64,000 nucleotides of DNA from Prostheceraeus crozeri. Taxonomy: Eukaryota; Platyhelminthes; Polycladida; Euryleptidae. The stretch is from NCBI GenBank assembly GCA_907163375.1, contig CAJQUW010007924.1, forward strand, positions 186,001-250,000, in the 5' to 3' direction. A program made the translations under genes and the position numbers. Positions 1 to 9,217 of this stretch are shown here, in pieces. Every line of letters starts with the position of its first letter. Position 1 is the first letter of the stretch. The notes beneath the pieces are model-generated. The model made no database searches. It was not told the origin of the DNA and saw nothing but the letters and a program-made list of their open reading frames with translations.

Positions 1-81
1 GTTACAGCGCTTGGGCCAACGCACATTTTCGTCGAATGGCGACCTCCTGCCGTACTTAATGGGGTCATCGATCTTTACAAA
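1..81 (+). CDS. USH2A: Usherin (USH2A-like), internal exon A, partial gene
   Basis: This is the end of an exon whose 5' part lies outside the window. It encodes 27 residues in frame 1 with the fibronectin type III core signature V-E-W-R-P-P followed by N-G-V-I-D-L-Y. That W-x-P-P-x-x-x-x-N-G-x-I-x-x-Y pattern is typical of usherin FN3 modules. It ends on a complete codon at AAA|GTAAGG (donor at 82), so the junction is phase 0. The next exon at 1873 begins V-V-L-I-S-K-G, which continues the same FN3 strand. The assignment depends on the downstream exons, since 27 residues alone would not identify the family. Confidence 0.85.
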
Positions 82-1872
82 GTAAGGAAAAAATTATGCA
101 GTGCCGCTTCAATGTTCTATGACCTATGCAAGACTAATTTTGTCAGTTGGCCGATAATAATTATGCAGATACAAAATGCACCCATATTGAAGTCTCCGCT
201 CGAAATTAGAAAGCGTAATGGTAGAAACGACGCTGATATGGATGACCTTAAACTTGAGCATTGGTAGTAACTCCTATAAAGTTCAACTTCCCAACAGTTA
301 TGCACACATAGTCACTAATTTTTGCGTACCTGTTTTCTTAAGAACCTAGAGAAGCAGTGATGATGATGACTTCTACGTAACAGTGACTTGAGGGTTTAGG
401 AAAATTGCAGAGTGGTATGTAATTCTTTCATAGCCTGGAATGTGCGCCTGAATCGTCTCGTCTGAGTTTTCTAGTAAAATGGTGGGTACACAGAATCAAA
501 TGTTTCTGTGGTCCCAAATACATTGGAAGTACGGTGTGCTCCCAACGAAAATCCGAGAAGGTTGTAGCTATATATCTTCTTAATCCAAGGCCAGATTTGA
601 TTGACTTTAGAAATGCTAGCACATGGCAAAGAACGTCGTCTATAAACCGTTAAAATACATGATATCGATAAATGAACAGTCTAGAGGATGATCAATAAGT
701 ATGACGTTAGATTATACATGATTCCTTTTCATCTATGAAACACTTTTCATCACGCAGTCAAAGTCGTAAGTATCACATCTGCAATAGAACACTCTATCTC
801 TGCATTTGGGAATAGCAAACTTTTGATCTGATCATTATATCGACAAATGACCGATGAAAAGTAAAAGAAAGTGAATTTCGAAAAAATCTTTGAGTGTTTT
901 GAAACCATTGACTATTTGCGTCAAAAGTTTGGAAGTGCAATTTCCCCATTCTATCAGGCATTGATTCGGACTAATAGAGTACTGCTGTCCAGCGTTCGTA
1001 GGAATCTCCTTGACAGACTCGAATCGGCTCGGCTTCAGAAGATTCAGAGATGTTGTCTGAAAATTTAATCACGTGATCTGAAGCTATCTGACATTACTGC
1101 TTGAAGATGGTCATTCACCTTGAATACATCCGACGGGCTTGAAGGGCTAGACTTCGATCAGCAGCCTATTTCCAAGTCATCCTCCAAGTGAAAGTCTTCC
1201 CATGGCTTACTGCCGCACGTTGCTTCGTCAAAACTCCTTCGTTTCACGAATGTGTATCGATCTATCAAGGTCTTCCTTTGAGTCAATGTACGTAAATCTC
1301 AATCTCAGTTGATTTGGTGTGAATTCATTATTCTAGTATTTACTATTCTGTGGCCTCCATGGCTTAGTGGTTAAGTACTTAGCCTAGCGATCTTTTGTTC
1401 CATGGGTGGAGCCCTGAAAATATCATAGGAAGTCGAAAGGAAGTTCATCCGGACTAAAAGTAACATAATGCTCCAGAAAAGTCGTGACTATGTCAGCACT
1501 CACCATTCGAGCCCCCAGAAAAGGGAGCACTGACATTGAAAAATAATTCCTGTAATTATAAAATTGTTATTTCTGATTACCATTTCTTGATTCGGTAGAG
1601 CATCTCTCTCTTTCTGTTATTTACCTGCAACCTAGAATCAAAGATAACAAATTTTTGATGTTAGTGTCGATTCTACCGTTAAATTTCCTCTTTTTCAATT
1701 AAATAGTTCTGTGCATTTTGTATTTGCATAATGCTTGCATACTGCATTATTGATGAAATCAGTCTTACATGCAAGCATGTGATTTTTTGAATATTACTTA
1801 GCTTTTTATTGCAACTGCAGTACCAAATTCTTGATGAAAACGATTAAATTTGCATTTCTCTTCAATTTTTAG
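82..1872 (+). other. Usherin intron 1 in window
   Basis: This intron is bounded by donor GTAAGG at 82 and acceptor TTTTTAG ending at 1872. It is AT-rich. A tRNA-like, SINE-type stretch starts near 1352 and is listed separately. A 65-codon open frame at 871-1068 has no recognisable motif. I see nothing else that can be supported. Confidence 0.7.
1352..1424 (+). repeat. tRNA-like SINE head (A-box present, B-box weak)
   Basis: The stretch starting GGCCTCCATGGCTTAGTGG contains TGGCTTAGTGG, a good match to the RNA polymerase III A box found in tRNA D-arms. About 45 bases later, ATGGGTGGAGCCC sits where a B box (GGTTCGAnnCC) would be, but the match is poor. It does not fold as an intact tRNA cloverleaf. 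The reading that fits best is a decayed tRNA-derived SINE head inside the usherin intron. Confidence 0.4.
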
Positions 1873-4262
1873 GTTGTGCTCATCTCTAAAGGTAGACTGA
1901 TCCAGAGAAAAGGATTTGGAACTTCTTTGTCCGGCACCGTCCACAGTTTGCTACCATATACACTTTATTCAGTTCATATCGTGGCCTGCATTGCTGGTAT
2001 CGCGAACGGCTGTGCTACTGGACCTGGTGCATCGATTCGAACCCAGGAAGCTCCCCCAGTCAGCATGAATTCACCAATCTTGACAGCCGTGCGTCCCATT
2101 GGAGTTAAAGTTCAATGGTCGCCGCCTGAAACGCCAAATGGGCGTCTTATAGAGTACAGAGTCCAGAGGAAGTTTCCTGGTATCGAGACATCGGTGGTTT
2201 CTGTGTCAGTGTCCTCAGATGTCGCCAAAACTAGTTATACGGATCAGGATACAAATTTAAGTCCCTACCAGATGTACCAGTACCGAATCGTAGCAAGTAA
2301 TAGTGCAGGACGAGTGGAAGGTAATTGGGGCAGTGTTCGGACTTTAGAAGATCTTCCACAGAAAGTTCAGACGCCTGCTGTTGGGAAAATTGGACCTTTC
2401 TCAGCATTTGTTTCATGGACACTTCCGCTGGAGCCAAATGGAATGATTTTAGGGTACATTTTGAATTATCAACACATTTCTACTGATCCCACTGCCGTCT
2501 ATTCTATCCAGTCATTGCATCTTCTCTCAAATGAGGCTAATTTCACCACCAGAATATTTGGCTTCCGTCCGTACACTTCATACCGAATTCGACTCGGTGC
2601 TCTCAATTCTGCTGGTACTGGGTACAGTCCATGGACGGAATTCCGAACCACTCAGGCTAGTCCCTCTGGTCTCGGTAACTTGACTGCAGTAGTTCTGCCC
2701 TCCGGAACAGCTGTCGAGGTGTCATGGCAGAGTCCAACAGAGACAAACGGTGAAATCATCGCTTATCGTTTACTACGCAGTGAAAACCACGGAACATCCT
2801 GGATTACAGTGTATTCAGGAATGTCTCATAACTTCCAGCTGCGAAATCTTACACCGTTCACAATGTATCAGTTGAAACTGGAAGTTTGTACAGGAGGTGG
2901 GTGCGCTCAATCGGCGGTTGTAGATGTGCTCACTGCGGAAATAGTACCCGCTGGCCAATCAGCCCCTGTGATAGGCCGCGTCGGCGCACGTTTTGTGATA
3001 TTACGTTGGATGCCTCCTTCATCACCATATGGTGTCATCTCACAGTATCAAATTTGGAGAGGGAGCTCTACAGTTCTCCGTTCGAAGCGTAGTGTGGTTA
3101 CTCCAGCACTTATTTACACGAAGAACGTGAGTGGACCAGCATCAAATGGAACGGTGTACGAATTCGCCGATGTGACACTGCATCCTTACACTCGATATCA
3201 TTATCGTATCCGTGCCTGCAATGCCAAGGGTTGTGTTGAGAGTGGTGAGACCATAGCAGTAACTGCACAAGCAGGGCCTGAAGGAGTGCTCACTCCAACA
3301 GTCTCTCATGTACTTGGATCTCCTTCATCAATTAATGTCTCTTGGTCTACTCCGACTCGTCCAAACGGCGTCATACAAAGCTACCAGCTGTTTAAGAACG
3401 GTTCGCAGCTTCAAACATTCATCGTTGGTTCAGAAGCTGTCCCATTCACGTACACTGACACAGGACTTTCTCCTTTCACTGTTTATGGTTACTCGGTGAC
3501 AGTATGCACACAGGCGGCCACTGCCAATTGTGGTACAAGCTCAATGGCAACTATCCGTACTCTTGAGTCATCTCCTACTACTGTTTCACCTCCAACTGTT
3601 GCTACTATTAACGCCACAGAACTCCTCGTGTCTTGGAAAACTCCAGTATTGACCAATGGTGATGTGACGAGCTACCATATTCTCATGGATGGTGTGCAGC
3701 GCTATTCTGGGCGTGACCTGTCAACTATCATCAGGGGTCTTCAACCGTATACGGAGTATATATTCAGATTACGTGCATGTACGCAAGGAGGCTGTACTGA
3801 TAGCAGTGATGTTTCCGGGAGGACTGGAGAGTCTGCACCACAAAACCTAGACGCACCCCTGACCAACCCCATCAGTCCTAGTATAATTGAAATAAGCTGG
3901 ACGCCTCCGCGACAACCTAATGGTAAATTACTTGAATATAAATTGCTACGAGACGGAGGTGCAATAGATACGTCGCCACCAACGCGAACATTCTTCCGAG
4001 ACTCAGGACTCAAGTCAGGAAATCGCCATTCTTACAGTGTGGTTGCTATCAATGCAGTTGGACAAGTTATTAGTCCATCTACCACTGCCACTACCCTTGC
4101 ATCCGCTCCTGACGGCTTGAAAGCACCAATCGTTTCTCCTCTGAGCTCTGTGACTCTCCTGGTATCCTGGTCGCCGCCTACTGTGCCCAATGGACTTGTC
4201 AGAAACTATACCGTACTTTTAGATGGTGTTTTGCAAGTCCCGAATTATTCTTCGACAAGCAG
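1873..4262 (+). CDS. USH2A: Usherin (USH2A-like), large FN3-array exon B
   Basis: This 2390-nt exon codes for about 797 residues of consecutive fibronectin type III modules. It starts after acceptor TTTTTAG (phase 0) and ends at AG|GTGAGT with two bases of an arginine codon. Module cores are visible as V-Q-W-S-P-P, V-S-W-T-L-P, V-S-W-Q-S-P, L-R-W-M-P-P, V-S-W-S-T-P, V-S-W-K-T-P, I-S-W-T-P-P and V-S-W-S-P-P, nearly all followed by N-G and a Y-x-[LI]. Each module ends in L-x-P-[YF]-T-x-Y. Several carry the usherin-type cysteine pair, as in C-T-G-G-G-C and C-T-Q-G-G-C. In other animals usherin is an extracellular adhesion and periciliary membrane protein of photoreceptors and mechanosensory cells. 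The array alone could belong to another FN3 protein; the tail exon settles the identity. Confidence 0.92.
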
Positions 4263-4776
4263 GTGAGTAGACACGGATGTTTCGTGCAACTTCTCATATG
4301 ACATCTGTCTACATGTATACTGATCAATCTCAAGCTGGATGTTCCCTAGTGATTGACATAAGCGTGATAGCTGTAACACCCTGCTAAAATTCCTAGAATT
4401 AAATTGTCTTAATAGTGTATTTGAATTTTTGTGTTTTTGTATTTGAATTTATACTACTAACTATTCATACAGCTATACAATGTGCATCAAAAGCTTACAC
4501 GGAGCAAGTTCGGATAGTGGCAATACTTTTTGAACTTCAATACCATGTGGATGAATGGATGTTGTTCTATTTGTAAAAATTACTTTTTATTTTTGTGATT
4601 AGAAATGTCAATCTCTCAATATAATGTTTCTGTAGTCACTGTTCACGTTCCACGGTCAATCTAGCATGTTATTAACGGCCGTATCGACAATCAACTGATA
4701 TTCACTCACATTGATAAATATTAGAACTTATTCATGCAATATCGCCTGACCTTGCTGAATTTTTACATATTTAAAA

Positions 4777-4824
4777 CTGGGTCTCCTATATATACAGCTT
4801 ATGAGGAGACCCAGTTCGATGTTT
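4777..4824. repeat. Short hairpin, AACTGGGTCTCCT arms
   Basis: AACTGGGTCTCCT is followed after about 17 bases by its exact reverse complement AGGAGACCCAGTT, with weaker pairing (taaa / ttta) further out. It could be a transcribed stem-loop in the usherin intron or the relic of a tiny MITE. No target duplication is evident. Confidence 0.5.
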
Positions 4825-4969
4825 TAAATTCAGCTCCTGCATTTAAAAATTTTCTTGAGACATTTTGAATTCATTCGTGGGCTATTATACTCGCTTATTC
4901 GTACTAATTCGCTGGTACCCCATCCTTCACTCCTCATATAATATATAATCGTGCACAAATTTTGTCGCC

Positions 4970-5110
4970 AGTGTTAGTGCTTCCGATAATAATTAAAAAG
5001 AAGTTGGCAGGCGCACGAGAAAACGTGTACAAACTTCTCTGGAGAACTTGACATCGTCTGTGTCTATTTGCTATGTGATGCAGTTGTTAAAAGTCATTGA
5101 AACTTTGGAT
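4970..5110 (+). repeat. Interspersed repeat family R1, copy 1
   Basis: The segment containing GAACTTGACATCGTCTGTGT and CTATTTGCTATGTGATGCAG also occurs near 5600-5890 on the same strand and near 60590-60840 on the opposite strand. This copy is the shortest and most diverged at its 3' side. There is no coding capacity and no tRNA-like head, so its class is unknown. Confidence 0.65.
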
Positions 5111-5213
5111 TGCTAACATCTTGACATTAGTAGTTTGACTTGACGTTTATAATTGTGTCATTAATTGGATTACGCGGATTCTTCAAACTAGGACCAAGTT
5201 CTTACTGTCGCTT

Positions 5214-5286
5214 GTCGATAGCTCAGTTGGAAGAGCGTTGCACCAGAATATCAAAGGTCAGTGGTTCTAATCATCCAAGACGCAGA
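5214..5286 (+). repeat. Decayed tRNA-like sequence (tRNA-Phe-like), possible SINE head
   Basis: GATAGCTCAGTTGGAAGAGC is a near-perfect tRNA D-arm and A box. GTGGTTCTAATCATC about 30 bases downstream resembles the T-arm and B box (GGTTCGAATCC). The middle reads like an anticodon loop with GAA (CA-GAA-TA), as in tRNA-Phe. The 3' acceptor strand does not pair with GTCGATA, so this is not a functional tRNA. It is either a pseudogene or the head of a SINE, and it lies between two copies of repeat family R1. Confidence 0.45.
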
Positions 5287-5599
5287 ATGCACCGTCTTAA
5301 GGCAAGAATCTACAACCATCGTATGTTTCGTAAACTTGATTCTTAGATAGATTTACCCGCAGAATTAGATTGTTTAAGTGTGTCACTTTGCTAGACGTGC
5401 AAACTGATTCAAAACGATGGCACATGCAGGAACTTACTAAGTGGACAAAAAATTATTTTAATCCCTTGCAGAGATAGGAAAACTAGTCGTGCGTCGCTTG
5501 CGGATTGATTTGAATTCCTTCAAAATGCTCTGATTGCCACGCATCCTTCAGATTCGAAGAATTCAGATCATTGCGCAAAAGTTTTCTCGATACTGTTGG

Positions 5600-5890
5600 T
5601 CCGTCTGATCATTATTAAAAAAGATAGCAGGTGCACGAAAAAGCTCTCCCAAAACTTCTGTGTAGAACTTGACATCGTCTGTGTCTATTTGCTATGTGAT
5701 GCAGTTGATAACAGTCACTGAAACTTCGTACAATTTGGCGTGTTGAATGTTGAGCCGGCTGCTCATTGTTCGATTGCTATGGTATTATGTCAGCAGATTG
5801 TGCCATTTCATTAGCGTTGCATGTTCCAGTGCTTCCTTTCTAGTCAAACAGAAGAAGAGAAGAACTGTTTAATTCTGGGTTAACCAGCAT
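5600..5890 (+). repeat. Interspersed repeat family R1, copy 2
   Basis: This copy shares with copy 1 the GACATCGTCTGTGTCTATTT core and extends further. Its 3' part (CATTGTTCGATTGCTATGGT, then CTTTCTAGTCAAACAGAAG) is found again, inverted, at 60590-60840. That makes it a dispersed family with at least three copies in this window. There are no clear terminal repeats or reading frame. Confidence 0.7.
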
Positions 5891-6320
5891 TGACATAAAT
5901 CAGCGCCTAAATGAGCTGCTGAAATTACCATCAACAGCTGTTGTCCTTTGTAGTCCTACTAACTTATGTCGCTGAAGTTAGCACCAACTTCAACACCAAC
6001 TTTTTGAATAGAGTTTGTACAGAATAGAAAACCACATGAACAGGTACTATTAATGACGCAGAGTTTGTACAGACGAAAACTTTTCCAAAATTCGAACTCC
6101 TTCACCTTCAAAATTCAAATTTATATTCAAAAAATTGGTGCAAGTATTGGTGCTACTTAGTTAGCGATTTTGTATAGCATTCCCATGGAAAAATTCAGAT
6201 GCAAGAACAAAAAACTGAGTTTGTACAGCAACTTCCAGCATTTTCCCTACACGAACAACAGGTAAAAACCGCCAAAAACCGATTTTTTTCAAAAAATGAA
6301 AAGATTTTCCAGAAAAGCAC

Positions 6321-6986
6321 TTGGTGCTACATGGAAAATGAGTTTGTACAGTGCTCTAACCGGTGGAATAGTGTTCTACTAATCGAGTCTGAGTTTGAAC
6401 ACACACTTCTCCGACACTCCAGCACTCCTACGACCGGTAAATACCGGTTATTGTACAGTAAGTACAAGAATACTGCCCATTTATGAACAAATCAATTGGT
6501 GCTACATGGAAAATGAGTTTGTACAGTGCTCTAACCGGTGGAATAGTGTTCTACTAATCGAGTCTGAGTTTGAACACACACTTCTCCGACACTCCAGCAC
6601 TCCTACGACCGGTAAATACCGGTTATTGTACAGTAAGTACAAGAATACTGCCCATTTATGAACAAATCAATTGGTGCTACATGGAAAATGAGTTTGTACA
6701 GTGCTCTAACCGGTGGAATAGTGTTCTACTAATCGAGTCTGAGTTTGAACACACACTTTTCCGACACTCCAGCACTCCTACGACCGGTAAATACCGGTTA
6801 TTGTACAGTAAGTACAAGAATACTGCCCATTTATGAACAAATCAATTGGTGCTACATGGAAAATGAGTTTGTACAGTGCTCTAACCGGTGGAATAGTGTT
6901 CTACTAATCGAGTCTGAGTTTGAACACACACTTCTCCGACACTCCAGCACTCCTACGACCGGTAAATACCGGTTATTGTACAGTAA
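6321..6986 (+). repeat. Left-arm tandem array of 175-bp units (about 3.8 copies)
   Basis: Units begin at 6321, 6496, 6671 and 6846 with TTGGTGCTACATGGAAAATG. They are almost identical, differing for example by CTT(C/T)TCC. Each contains GAGTTTGTACAG, CTCTAACCGGTGG and the internal element ACCGGTAAATACCGGT. The last unit is truncated at TTGTACAGTAAC where the central spacer starts. High identity between units suggests recent array expansion or conversion. Confidence 0.93.
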
Positions 6987-7277
6987 CTAAAATGACGATG
7001 CGATGTTTTTTTTCAAAATTCAACTGTTAGTTGAGTCGCTAGCATCCAGTAATGAAGCGTCAATTAAAGCAATATATTGTTTCAAGAAATGTTATTATCC
7101 ATCAAAATATTACATCTACTGAGAATGGTACACAAAACTCTGGGAAAAGGCCATGTACGTCATAAAGGGTGCGGGTGGAAAGCATAATGTAGGCGGTGCT
7201 CCAAAAATGAATAGCTGCCCGAAATCCAGATGCTGACATGGGAGAAGGACGACAGATGAATATCCATTTCTCAATTT

Positions 7278-7939
7278 TTGACTCGATTAGTAGAACACTA
7301 TTCCACCGGTTAGAGCACTGTACAAACTCATTTTCCATGTAGCACCAATTGATTTGTTCATAAATGGGCAGTATTCTTGTACTTACTGTACAATAACCGG
7401 TATTTACCGGTCGTAGGAGTGCTGGAGTGTCGGAGAAGTGTGTGTTCAAACTCAGACTCGATTAGTAGAACACTCTTCCACCGGTTAGAGCACTGTACAA
7501 ACTCATTTTCCATGTAGCAATCACCCAATTGACGAGGCAAAACACACCTTGGTGTCGCTTACTTTGACGGCAAACATAGAGACACTTATCAACTTTGTTC
7601 ATAAATGGGCAGTATTCTTGTACTTACTGTACAATAACCGGTATTTACCGGTCGTAGGAGTGCTGGAGTGTCGGAGAAGTGTGTGTTCAAACTCAGACTC
7701 GATTAGTAGAACACTATTCCACCGGTTAGAGCACTGTACAAACTCATTTTCCATGTAGCACCAATTGATTTGTTCATAAATGGGCAGTATTCTTGTACTT
7801 ACTGTACAATAACCGGTATTTACCGGTCGTAGGAGTGCTGGAGTGTCGGAGAAGTGTGTGTTCAAACTCAGACTCGATTAGTAGAACACTATTCCAACGG
7901 TTAGAGCACTGTAGAAACTCATTTTCCATGTAGCACCAA
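7278..7939 (-). repeat. Right-arm inverted tandem array of 175-bp units, interrupted
   Basis: These are reverse-complement copies of the left-arm unit. A partial unit comes first, then one unit ending near 7518, then about 73 bp of foreign sequence (about 7519-7591, including CACACCTTGGTGTCGC) replacing a unit junction, then two further units. The arm therefore mirrors the left one but is not an exact inversion. One internal unit differs by CTCTTCCACC in place of CTATTCCACC. Confidence 0.9.
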
Positions 7940-8398
7940 GTGCTTTTCTGGAAAATCTTTTCATTTTTTGAAAAAAATCGGTTTTTGTCGGTTTTTACCT
8001 GTTGTTCGTGTAGGGAAAATGCTGGAAGTTGCTGTACAAACTCATTTTTTTGTTCTTGCATCTGAATTTTTCCATGGGAATGCTATACAAAATCGCTAAC
8101 TAAGTAGTACCAATACTTGCACCAATTTTTTGAATATAAATTTGAATTTTGAAGGTGAAGGAGTTCGAATTTTGGAAAAGTTTTCGTCTGTACAAACTCT
8201 GCGTCATTAATAGTACCTGTTCATGTGGTTTTCTATTCTGTACAAACTCTATTCAAAAAGTTGGTGTTGAAGTTGGTGCTAACTTCAACGACATTACTAA
8301 CTTGAGCAAAGAGAAAACTCGGATTTCTACGGAGATGACATTTTAACTAAATTTCTACTCTGGATTTTTCTCACTCGCAATCTTGCTCTGGTTTACAG

Positions 8399-9217
8399 AT
8401 CTGGAACGATTGCTGGATTGAAGGCATACACTGAATACCGCGTCAGAGTTCGTGTCTGCACGGACGGAGGATGCAGTCTTACTGCGGAAGTGAAAGCATG
8501 GACAATGGAATCTGCACCGAAAAACCAACCTACACCTCTACTCATACCTATCGGAGATGCCACCAATGCTCATTTGGGAGTTCGCATTGATTGGAGTCCT
8601 CCCAGCCTTCCCAATGGAATCATACGAATTTATCGGATTGATCGTCGGTACTATTCAGCTGCCACTTCCGCTACAAGTGCAGTCGAGGGTCCGGCAGTGA
8701 AAATTTACGAAGGTCAACTCCGACAGTATTTTGACAATTCCTCAGAGTTACGGCCGTATACCGAATACCAATATCGTGTAACAGCATTTAACAATCAAAC
8801 TGTCGGCGCAACAAGTGGATGGGCATTGATACGAACCAAGGAGGCGGCTCCCGAAGGCGTCTTTCCTCCACGCATTGACCAAGTGAATGCTCATTCCCTA
8901 CAGCTACAGGTTGTCTCTCCTGGAGCCACGTACACGAACGGCTACATTCTGCGTTACAATGTATTTGTAAATGATTCTCTGGCTTCTAGTACTCAGACTA
9001 TGGCTCATTTACTTGGAAACCTGACAGCGTTCACTGTGTATCGAATACAAGTGCAGTTGTGTACAGGTGCCGGATGCACTAAAGGCACAGCTGTCACTGT
9101 AAAAACACTGGCGGCTTTACCGGGTCCTGTCAATGGTTTGAGAGTGATCGCCGTCTCGAATACGAGCATTGACATACGTTGGACGATGCCAGACCTTCCA
9201 AACGGGATTTTGACCAG
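8399..9217 (+). CDS. USH2A: Usherin (USH2A-like), exon C
   Basis: This exon begins after GTTTACAG and completes the arginine codon split by the previous exon (AG+A). It ends at AG|GTGATT, again two bases into an arginine codon. It encodes 273 codons' worth of FN3 sequence. First comes the C-terminal half of a module (G-L-K-A-Y-T-E-Y, then V-C-T-D-G-G-C), then an I-D-W-S-P-P module, then a less canonical module with T-N-G-Y-I-L-R-Y and C-T-G-A-G-C. Last is the start of a module with I-R-W-T-M-P and P-N-G-I-L-T-R. Phases match on both sides and the cysteine pairs agree with usherin. Confidence 0.92.

Larger units (their letters stand above)
5966..8294. mobile_element. Foldback-type DNA transposon with 9-bp target duplication
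   Basis: The element is a giant imperfect palindrome. The outer 355 bp at each end (5966-6320 and 7940-8294) are inverted copies. Inside them each arm carries tandem 175-bp units (left 6321-6986, right 7278-7939), and a 291-bp unique spacer lies at 6987-7277. The termini read ATGTCGCTGAAGTTAGCACC on the left and, inverted on the right, ATGTCGTTGAAGTTAGCACC. The exact 9-mer TACTAACTT flanks both ends (5957-5965 and 8295-8303), as expected of a target-site duplication. Known Drosophila FB elements, related to Mutator-like transposons, also have tandem-repeat arms and 9-bp duplications. No transposase is present, so this is a non-autonomous copy inside an usherin intron. The overlapping 88-aa frames within it are repeat artefacts. 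Confidence 0.88.
4263..8398 (+). other. Usherin intron 2 in window, repeat-filled
   Basis: The intron runs from donor GTGAGT at 4263 to acceptor GTTTACAG ending at 8398. It contains a short hairpin at about 4777-4824, two copies of an interspersed repeat (4970-5110 and 5600-5890), a tRNA-like sequence at 5214, and the 2329-bp foldback element at 5966-8294. The distal end of the element lies only 104 bp from the splice acceptor. Apart from these it is featureless AT-rich DNA. Confidence 0.8.

Noticed and set aside
871-1068. 65-codon ORF in the first usherin intron
   Set aside because: Short, no motif, and no splice sites that would fit the flanking exons.
2231-4013. Minus-strand and other-frame ORFs across the usherin FN3 exon
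   Set aside because: Shadows of the real coding frame, which has FN3 motifs throughout.
5214-5286. Functional tRNA-Phe gene
   Set aside because: D-arm and T-arm boxes are present, but the acceptor stem does not pair and the anticodon stem is broken.
6321-6986. CRISPR-like array
   Set aside because: Repeats are 175 bp, contiguous and without variable spacers, and the DNA is metazoan.
6199-8061. Eight overlapping 60-115-codon frames with near-identical products (M-N-T-H-F-S-D-T-P-A-L and similar) taken as a repeated small gene family
   Set aside because: They arise because the 175-bp repeat unit is one base longer than a multiple of three, so the same DNA opens staggered frames in each unit and on both arms. 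There is no start context, no conservation argument and no known motif.
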